Below, piece after piece: positions 1 through 4,974 of a DNA stretch of 14,518 nucleotides. The notes beneath the pieces were generated by a model. It was not told the DNA's origin. It was given only the letters and a program-made list of their open reading frames with translations, and searched no databases. Source of the DNA: JBGPYM01 sp041493205 (GTDB lineage: Bacteria; Bacteroidota; Ignavibacteria; UBA10030; UBA6906); contig JBGPYM010000054.1 in assembly GCA_041493205.1 (NCBI GenBank), positions 1-14,518 on the forward strand, written 5' to 3'. Numbering within the stretch: the stretch's first letter is position 1; every line of letters starts with the position of its first letter. The translations under genes and the position numbers were made by a program.

Positions 1-325
1 CGAAGAGCGCACCGCCGGAAGCGTTTTGATAGATCCGTTCCGTGATCGGGTTCCCTGTCATGACGTCCCCGGCGTCAAGCATGAGGACCGGCCCCCCCGA
101 CTTCCTGATGCTGTCGGCCACGAACGCGAGCTCCGTAAATCCTCCAATCATCGGTTTCGGCGTCGTGCGCACCCAGAGGGCTTCGTGGGGCATGAAGCTC
201 GCGTGCATGTCGTTTGTATGGAGGATGGTGAGTGACCGGGGCTGAGCGGCGAGCGGGGCGGCAACAGCGAGTGCAACAAGGAGGAGGGCTGCCGCGGTGC
301 GGCGGATTCGGCGCTGCATGGACAT
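1..325 (-). CDS. 5'-nucleotidase / UshA-type metallophosphoesterase, N-terminal part (runs off left edge)
   Basis: Only the first 108 residues are present; the gene leaves the window at base 1. The protein opens with a Sec signal peptide (MSMQRRIRRT, then an Ala/Leu/Val-rich core ending near LAAQ, residues 1-28), so it acts in the periplasm or at the surface. Mature sequence begins with the metallophosphoesterase motif LTILHTNDMHASF (about residues 32-44; the D and H bind metal). GGF follows, then LMLDAGDVMTG, the second metal-binding block (GD...G). This order is that of the 5'-nucleotidase / UDP-sugar hydrolase / 2',3'-cyclic phosphodiesterase family, which dephosphorylates extracellular nucleotides. 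The exact substrate cannot be told without the missing C-terminal domain. ATG at 325 is preceded by AGGA about 6 nt upstream; ATG at 319 is an alternative. It follows the RHH gene after 80 nt on the same strand; I see only a weak TATATT-type -10 in that gap. Confidence 0.85.
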   Translation of the reverse strand, partial: MSMQRRIRRTAAALLLVALAVAAPLAAQPRSLTILHTNDMHASFMPHEALWVRTTPKPMIGGFTELAFVADSIRKSGGPVLMLDAGDVMTGNPITERIYQNASGGALF

Positions 326-405
326 GGGGTGTTCCTGGCGGTGGATGGAAGAGCATCGTGCGCCGGAATATACGGAGAAATTCTGGATTCCGAAAACGCG
401 GCGCG

Positions 406-594
406 CTACATCTCCCGTCGTTTTCCGCCTCCCCCCGTTCCGGGGGCGCGCAGGCGTCCTGCCTTGCGCGCCACATCGGTCAGGAGGAACTCAATTTGTG
501 CGTTCACGCTGCGGAGTTCGTCGGCCGCCCATTTCTCGAGCGACGCATGGAGGTCGGCGTCGAGCCGGAGCAGGAAGCGCTTTTTTTCACTCAT
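406..594 (-). CDS. Ribbon-helix-helix (Arc/HicB-like) DNA-binding protein, 62 aa
   Basis: This small basic protein has the ribbon-helix-helix layout. A short beta strand (KKRFLLRLD, residues 4-12) would insert in the DNA major groove. Helix A is about residues 13-28 (LHASLEKWAADEL) and helix B about 29-45 (SVNAQIEFLLTDVARKAG). The tail is Gly/Arg/Lys-rich and probably disordered. RHH proteins bind operator DNA as dimers or tetramers and often repress their own operon. Its ATG overlaps the stop of the upstream SPFH gene (ATGA, 4 nt), so the two are translationally coupled. I recall RHH proteins of this type, with the WAADELRSVNAQIEFLL signature, beside SPFH genes in other bacteria, but could not check this. 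There is no toxin gene beside it, so antitoxin is not the best reading. A candidate operator lies over the operon promoter. Confidence 0.85.
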   Translation of the reverse strand: MSEKKRFLLRLDADLHASLEKWAADELRSVNAQIEFLLTDVARKAGRLRAPGTGGGGKRREM

Positions 595-1466
595 GTGTAG
601 AGCGTGCCGGTATTGATGACCGGCTGTGCCTCACGGTCGGCCACGAGCGCCACAAGCAGGTTATTGACCATCGCCGCCTTCTTTTCCTCGTCGAGGACCA
701 CAACCCCCTGGTCGGCGAGCATTTTCAACGCGCTCTCGACCATGCCCACAGCGCCCTCGACAATTTTCTGACGGGCGGCGACGATCGCTTCGGCCTGCTG
801 GCGGCGAAGCATTGCCTGGGCGATTTCCGGGGCGTAGGCCAGATGGGTGATCCGCGCCTCGACGATCTCGACACCCGCGACATCCAGCCGGGCCTGCAGG
901 TGCTGCCCGAGCGCATCCGCGATCTCCTTCGGGTTGCTGCGCAACGAAGCCTTCTTGTCGTCGTGGGCATCGTACGGGAACTGCGACGCGAGGGAGCGGA
1001 TTGCCGTTTCGCTCTGCACGGCGACGAAGCCCTGGTAGTTCTCGACATCAAACAACGCGCGGGCGGAGTCGACGACCCGCCAGACGACCACGGCGGCTAT
1101 CTCGATCGGGTTCCCCTGCAGGTCATTGACCTTGATCTTCTCGCTGTTGAAGTTGTGAATGCGGAGCGAGACATGGCGCTTGATCGTAAACGGGTTCGTC
1201 CACCAGAATCCCGACACCCGGACCGTCCCGGCGTACCTGCCGAGGAAGACCAGCACGCGGGATTCGTTCGGCTGCACGATGAAGAACCCCGGGAGCGTCA
1301 GCACGGCTATAAACACCGTCACGATGAACATCCAGAGTGCTCCCGGGTCGCGGGACATGATCATTCCCCTCATAATCGCTATTGCCCCCGCCACAAGTCC
1401 CAGAAACACCACCAGGATGACAAACCCGCTCAGGCGGAATGCGTTTGATTCACGAATCGTCTCCAT
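591..1466 (-). CDS. SPFH/band-7 (stomatin-prohibitin-like) membrane protein
   Basis: The 291-aa protein has two hydrophobic segments at the N-terminus (about 11-33 and 44-65). A band-7/SPFH domain follows from about 66 (PNESRVLVFLGRYAGTV...GFWWTNPF) through VVVWRVVDSARALFDVENY and ends in an Ala/Glu/Gln-rich helix (about 210-255, APEIAQAMLRRQQAEAIVAAR). SPFH proteins oligomerise on membranes, organise microdomains and scaffold membrane proteases; the specific role here is unknown. No partner NfeD or protease gene is adjacent; the partner is the overlapping RHH gene. Start choice: ATG 1466 has GGAGGAG immediately upstream and lies about 20 nt after the predicted transcription start. A longer in-frame start at 1502 falls inside the -10 box and is rejected. 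Length is typical for the family. Confidence 0.9.
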   Translation of the reverse strand: METIRESNAFRLSGFVILVVFLGLVAGAIAIMRGMIMSRDPGALWMFIVTVFIAVLTLPGFFIVQPNESRVLVFLGRYAGTVRVSGFWWTNPFTIKRHVSLRIHNFNSEKIKVNDLQGNPIEIAAVVVWRVVDSARALFDVENYQGFVAVQSETAIRSLASQFPYDAHDDKKASLRSNPKEIADALGQHLQARLDVAGVEIVEARITHLAYAPEIAQAMLRRQQAEAIVAARQKIVEGAVGMVESALKMLADQGVVVLDEEKKAAMVNNLLVALVADREAQPVINTGTLYT

Positions 1467-1468
1467 AT

Positions 1469-1475
1469 CTCCTCC
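1469..1475 (-). promoter_or_regulatory. Strong ribosome binding site of the SPFH gene
   Basis: On the minus strand GGAGGAG lies two bases before the ATG at 1466 (GGAGG core 4 nt away). It fixes the SPFH start at 1466 rather than at 1502. Several other genes here have weaker or no Shine-Dalgarno sequence, as is common in Bacteroidota, so this one stands out. Confidence 0.75.
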
Positions 1476-1482
1476 GGTTGTG

Positions 1483-1503
1483 TGATACCATAATGATATC
1501 ATT
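1483..1503. promoter_or_regulatory. Candidate operator: two 8-bp repeats and a 12-bp palindrome over the SPFH promoter
   Basis: TGATACCA (1483-1490) and TGATATCA (1494-1501) are direct repeats with 11-bp periodicity, about one helical turn, differing at one base. The second sits inside the perfect palindrome AATGATATCATT (1492-1503). One repeat covers the -10 box and the other the likely transcription start, so a bound protein would block initiation. RHH dimers typically bind tandem short sites spaced this way, and the operon encodes an RHH protein. That it binds here is inference; the repeats are seen directly. AT-rich promoter DNA can give short palindromes by chance. Confidence 0.45.
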
Positions 1504-1521
1504 TTAATATTACAATGTCAA
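1493..1521 (-). promoter_or_regulatory. Near-consensus promoter of the SPFH-RHH operon
   Basis: Reading the minus strand, TTGACA (1521-1516) is followed by a 17-bp AT-rich spacer and TATCAT (1498-1493), a perfect -35 and a 5/6 -10. Predicted start of transcription is near 1486, giving a leader of about 20 nt that carries the GGAGGAG site. The spacer contains the palindrome TAATATTA (1505-1512). This is the strongest promoter-like sequence I see in the window. Confidence 0.75.
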
Positions 1522-1525
1522 GACC

Positions 1526-1556
1526 TTGGATTTTGAGGGCAGGATGCCTATTTTTG
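1526..1556 (+). promoter_or_regulatory. Bacteroidota-type promoter of the acyl-CoA synthetase gene
   Basis: TTG (1526-1528), exactly 20 bases, then TATTTTTG (1549-1556) match the Bacteroidota vegetative promoter (-33 TTG, -7 TAnnTTTG) perfectly at every defined position. Transcription would start near 1561-1564, leaving about 25 nt before the ATG at 1587. This decides against the upstream in-frame ATG at 1515, which lies before the promoter. Its -33 element is only 4 bp from the -35 of the opposing SPFH promoter. Confidence 0.6.
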
Positions 1557-1586
1557 AGTTTATGCAGACCCCACCCGGATCCCGTG

Positions 1587-3278
1587 ATGTTCACCCCTGA
1601 CCGTTTCACACTCGGCAGCATTCTCAGAAACAGCGCCGCGCGATACCCCGACCATGTGGCATTGACCACCGTCGGCGGCGAGCCGCTCCGCTACCGGGAA
1701 TTCGCCGAGCGCGTGGCGCACCTGAGCCGCTTCCTCCACGATCTCGGCGTGATCCCGGGCGACAGGGTCGCTCTCCTCAGCGAGAACATGCCCCCCTGGG
1801 GGATTGCATACTTTGCGATCACCTCCATGGGGGCGATCGCGGTCCCCATCCTCCCCGATTTTCATCCGAACGAAATCCGGCACATCCTCCGTCATGCGGA
1901 GGCAAAGGCGGTGTTCGTCTCCCGCCGGCTCTATCCTGTCCTGGAGGAGGAGGAATTCGTCCACATCACCGCGATGATCCTCATCGAGGAGTTTTCCGTG
2001 ATTCCCCCGCGCACTCCGCGCCACCGGATCCAGGAGCTCATCGACGAGGGGAGCAAGGGCTTTGCCCGTTTGAAGGAAGCCGCTCTCCGTCTGGCGGGTC
2101 GGATCCCGCCCGAACCCCGCGAGGAGGACATCGCCTCGATCATTTACACATCGGGGACGACCGGCCACTCCAAGGGGGTGATGCTGACCCACAAAAACCT
2201 CGTCGCAGATGCATCGGCGACCACACAGATCGTGGACGTAGGCCCTGACGACCGGATGCTCTCCATCCTCCCTCTCTCCCACACGTACGAATGCACGCTC
2301 GGCCTGATCGCCCCCGTCATGGTCGGCGCTTCGGTGCATTATCTCGACAAGCCTCCCTCCGCCGGGGTCCTGTTGCCGGCGATGGCAAAAGTCCAGCCGA
2401 CCATCATACTCTCCGTCCCGCTGGTGATCGAGAAGATTTACAAGGCGAAGATCCATCCCCAGCTCCACGGCAACCCCGTGGTCCGGGGGTTTATGCGCGT
2501 TCCGTTTGTACGGAAGCGCCTTCACAGGATAGCGGGAAAGAAACTGATGGCGTCCTTCGGCGGCAAGCTGAGAATCTTCACGATTGGCGGCGCGCCGCTC
2601 GCCCCCGATGTCGAGATGTTTCTCCGTGAGGCCCGTTTCCCGTATGCGATCGGGTACGGTCTGACGGAGACCGCGCCGCTCGTTGCGGGCACAGGCCCTG
2701 AGAAGACCCGCTACCGCTCGACGGGCCCTCCCCTGCCGGGCACGCGGATCAGGATCGACGCGCCTCACCCCGACACCGGTGAAGGCGAGATTTTGATCAA
2801 GGGGCCGACGGTGATGAAGGGATACTACAAGGACCCCGTCCGGACAGCGGACGCGATCTCGTCCGACGGCTGGTTTCGTTCAGGGGATCTGGGATCGTTT
2901 GACAACGATGGATACCTGTACATCAAAGGCAGGCTGAAGAACATGATCCTCGGTCCGAGCGGGAAAAACATCTACCCCGAGGAGATTGAATCGACCATTA
3001 ACGAGTTCGATCTTGTCCTGGAGTCCCTTGTGTTCCTCCAGGAAAACCAGCTCGCGGCTCGCGTCCACCTCAATTATGAGGAGCTCGACAAGCTCTACTC
3101 CCGCGTGCAGCTCACCGAAACGCAGATCCGCGAGAAAGTGAAGTCACTCCTTGAAGAACTTCGCAGGCACGTGAACAGTCGCCTGGCCGTCTTTTCGCGC
3201 ATTCAGAAACTGATTGAGCAACAGGAACCATTCGAGAAGACGCCGACCCAGAAAATCAAACGACATCTTTACGTCTGA
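1587..3278 (+). CDS. Long-chain fatty acid--CoA ligase (AMP-forming, FadD type)
   Basis: This 563-aa ANL-superfamily enzyme activates a carboxylic acid, probably a long-chain fatty acid, to acyl-AMP and then acyl-CoA. Core motifs occur in order. The P-loop IIYTSGTTGHSKG is near residues 184-197. GYGLTETAP (adenine/acyl pocket) starts near 356. GWFRSGDLG, with the ribose-binding Asp, starts near 428, followed by GYLYIKGRLKNMI and GKNIYPEEIE. The C-terminal catalytic lysine is in PTQKIKRHLYV (about 553-563). A charged, probably coiled insert (EELDKLYSRVQLTETQIREK) precedes the last motif, as in the long-chain FadD15/ACSL-like branch. An in-frame ATG at 1515 would add 24 residues, but homology starts at FTPDRFTLGS and the promoter at 1526-1556 favours 1587; no Shine-Dalgarno is visible. 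The last 10 nt overlap the convergent DUF4440 gene. Chain-length specificity cannot be read from sequence. Confidence 0.9.
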   Translation: MFTPDRFTLGSILRNSAARYPDHVALTTVGGEPLRYREFAERVAHLSRFLHDLGVIPGDRVALLSENMPPWGIAYFAITSMGAIAVPILPDFHPNEIRHILRHAEAKAVFVSRRLYPVLEEEEFVHITAMILIEEFSVIPPRTPRHRIQELIDEGSKGFARLKEAALRLAGRIPPEPREEDIASIIYTSGTTGHSKGVMLTHKNLVADASATTQIVDVGPDDRMLSILPLSHTYECTLGLIAPVMVGASVHYLDKPPSAGVLLPAMAKVQPTIILSVPLVIEKIYKAKIHPQLHGNPVVRGFMRVPFVRKRLHRIAGKKLMASFGGKLRIFTIGGAPLAPDVEMFLREARFPYAIGYGLTETAPLVAGTGPEKTRYRSTGPPLPGTRIRIDAPHPDTGEGEILIKGPTVMKGYYKDPVRTADAISSDGWFRSGDLGSFDNDGYLYIKGRLKNMILGPSGKNIYPEEIESTINEFDLVLESLVFLQENQLAARVHLNYEELDKLYSRVQLTETQIREKVKSLLEELRRHVNSRLAVFSRIQKLIEQQEPFEKTPTQKIKRHLYV

Positions 3279-4138
3279 ATATCGAGGACGACCCTCCACG
3301 TCCCGCCCCCCTTCTGCCAGACCCGCATGTAATATCCATCTTCCTTCGTACCGTCACCGGCAGTGCCCGTATACGCGCCGTAGGACCAGCCAAGGTCTCC
3401 TGACGCGGATCCCGCGGCCTCTGCCACCGTCCACGAGAGCTTTCCCCCGCCGAGCTGGATGAGCGCCGCACACGAATCGGGCGTTACGGCAGGAGACCGC
3501 CCGTGACGATAGAGGCGTGCCGAGGCAGAGAGAACCCTGAGGAGAGCGGCGGCATACCCTGACGACGCGGCGTGGCGGGCAAGAAGAGAGTCAGCGCTCC
3601 TGATCTCAGCGGCCGCTTCCGCCGCCTTCGAAGGCCCTGCACGTTTCTCAACCATTGCGCGCTGCAGGATCCGCTCAAGATCGCCGGGGGCCCGTTCAGC
3701 ATGAGAAATCCCGATGTCAAAGACGACCCTCCATGGGCGCCCCGGGAGCTTCCGCCAGACCGACACAAAGCTTCCGTGGCGGGGTGGGCGGTCCCGCGCG
3801 GGTATGTCCTCCACCGTCCACGGTCCGCTCGTGTACCCGAGATCTCCGGATTGTGCAATGGCGGCAAAGTCGGGTTCCCACGAAAGTCTGATCGGCGGTG
3901 CGGGGTGTTCGCGGATCCACTTCGGTCCGATCACCGGGCCGGGACGCAGGATGATGGCATCCTTGTCGAGGAACGTCACGAAGGCGGAGTCCATACCCGC
4001 CTGCACGGAGAGGGCTGCGAAGGCACGTTCGGCGGCAACAAGCTCGTGGAGGGTGGATTCCCCGGAGGGTTCGCGGAATGCACTATGTGACAGGAGACCA
4101 AGCGAGAGGGATATCAGCAGGAAGAGACGATGCATCAT
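3269..4138 (-). CDS. Exported protein with two tandem DUF4440/SnoaL-like (NTF2-fold) domains
   Basis: This 289-aa protein has a signal peptide (MMHRLFLLISLSLGLLSHSA, cleavage near residue 20). It then contains two copies of one domain. Copy 1 is about residues 28-145 (ELVAAERAFAALSVQAGMDSAF, SGDLGYTSGPW at 97-107, SVWRKLPGRPWRVVFDIG). Copy 2 is about 178-289 (RSADSLLARHAASSGYAAAL, SGDLGWSYGAY at 246-256, RVWQKGGGTWRVVLDIQT). The shared 'SGDLG(Y/W)..G' and 'VW.K..G.WRVV.D' blocks are hallmarks of DUF4440, a cone-shaped fold used for small-ligand binding or by some isomerases. No catalytic residues can be assigned. ATG 4138 (or 4135) has CCGGAG about 8 nt upstream. It is the last gene of the minus-strand cluster, and its stop lies inside the end of the acyl-CoA synthetase gene. 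The link between fold and periplasmic role is unknown. Confidence 0.8.
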   Translation of the reverse strand: MMHRLFLLISLSLGLLSHSAFREPSGESTLHELVAAERAFAALSVQAGMDSAFVTFLDKDAIILRPGPVIGPKWIREHPAPPIRLSWEPDFAAIAQSGDLGYTSGPWTVEDIPARDRPPRHGSFVSVWRKLPGRPWRVVFDIGISHAERAPGDLERILQRAMVEKRAGPSKAAEAAAEIRSADSLLARHAASSGYAAALLRVLSASARLYRHGRSPAVTPDSCAALIQLGGGKLSWTVAEAAGSASGDLGWSYGAYTGTAGDGTKEDGYYMRVWQKGGGTWRVVLDIQT

Positions 4139-4230
4139 GGGATTCTCCGGAATGGGGGAACCGGGCAGTGGACCGGGGTACTCAAGAGTATTCGTGAAAC
4201 CGGCAGGGAAGTTGCGCGCGGACGGAGGAT

Positions 4231-4971
4231 CTACCGCGGCGGGAGGCTTTCAAGAAGCTCACGGGCCTTTGCAAGGCGGGGTCGGTCGATGGCGGTCAGG
4301 ATGGGAAGCGATGCGGCCGCCGTCAGCGCGGCGCGGGCTTCCTCCGTACGCCCCATATCGAGGTAGAGGACGCCGAGTTCGTACTGGTGGCGCATGATGC
4401 CCGGTGCGATCCGGATGGCGTTCTTCAGCGCCGACTCCGCTTCTTCATAACCCCCCTTCGGCACCGAGCCGAGGAAGACTTCCGCAATCGTCCGCTGCAG
4501 CCAGCCGGCGTTTCCCAGCGCACGGTAGAATGAACCGATGATGGAGTATGCGGCGTCATCGATCGGGTCGATTTCAAGGGCGCGCAGCGCTTCCTGCAGG
4601 AGCTCCCGGGAGAGGGCGACCTTCCGTGTTACGCCTTCGGTGAGCGCAATGTACCCGAGAGCTCCCGCAAGCCAGGTATGGCCCGGCGCGCTCGTCGAAT
4701 CGAGGACGATGCAACGCCGGGCATACTGCTCCGCGGCGAGGAACAGTCTTCGGCGGTCCTCTTCCGGCGCGACCTCTCCGGAGCAGACATAGACGCGGGC
4801 CAGCCGCCAGAACAGCTCCGGCTCAGCAGGGTGATCGGCAAGAGCTCCCTCATACTGCCTGACGGCTTCAGGGTAGTCGATCCGTGCGAACGCCTGGTCT
4901 CCGGCCGCGAGGGCCCCGGGGAGGTCGGAAAACCGGAGTAAGAGAACGAACAGCAACGATGCGCAGTGCAT
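4231..4971 (-). CDS. Exported TPR-repeat protein, RMDN-like
   Basis: This 246-aa protein has a hydrophobic N-terminus (residues 1-23, ending GALAAGDQ) that is probably a signal peptide. Helical repeats follow. TPR-like units are clear at about 28-60 (DYPEAVRQYEGALADHPAEPELFWRLARVY), 75-110 (AAEQYARRCIVLD) and 175-215 (GGYEEAESALKNAIRIAPGIMRHQYELG), with a final one to about 240. The pattern 'ELFWRLARVY ... YARRCIVLDSTSAPGHTWLAGALGYIA' recalls the RMDN (regulator of microtubule dynamics) TPR family, which has bacterial members; this is from memory. TPR proteins bind other proteins and have no catalytic activity. Its ATG lies 3 nt after the stop of the HEMGH peptidase, so the two are almost certainly co-transcribed and it may be a partner of that enzyme. 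The upstream GGGGAG is rather far for a ribosome binding site, so coupling is likely. Confidence 0.85.
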   Translation of the reverse strand: MHCASLLFVLLLRFSDLPGALAAGDQAFARIDYPEAVRQYEGALADHPAEPELFWRLARVYVCSGEVAPEEDRRRLFLAAEQYARRCIVLDSTSAPGHTWLAGALGYIALTEGVTRKVALSRELLQEALRALEIDPIDDAAYSIIGSFYRALGNAGWLQRTIAEVFLGSVPKGGYEEAESALKNAIRIAPGIMRHQYELGVLYLDMGRTEEARAALTAAASLPILTAIDRPRLAKARELLESLPPR

Positions 4972-4974
4972 CCG

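Noticed and set aside
432..446. CCCCCG-TTC-CGGGGG hairpin near the 3' end of the RHH gene, considered as a terminator
   Set aside because: It lies inside the coding sequence of the Gly-rich tail and no T-run follows on either strand.
406..594. RHH gene as the antitoxin of a toxin-antitoxin pair
   Set aside because: No small toxin-like gene is adjacent; its overlapping partner is a 291-aa SPFH protein.
297..1448. 383-codon open frame on the plus strand across the SPFH gene
   Set aside because: It is antisense to a clear SPFH protein, has no family signature, is rich in Arg/His/Asp as expected of a GC-rich shadow frame, and starts inside the nucleotidase signal peptide region.
1560..2768. 402-codon minus-strand open frame opposite the acyl-CoA synthetase
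   Set aside because: The plus strand carries all ANL motifs in order; the opposite frame has low-complexity charged composition and no recognisable domain.
4189..4202. Short inverted repeat TACTC-AA-GAGTA between the TPR and DUF4440 genes (near 4180-4192), with TACTCTTG resembling a -7 box
   Set aside because: The 5-bp stem has only a 2-nt loop and there is no TTG 19-21 bp upstream of the box, so neither a terminator nor a promoter is supported.
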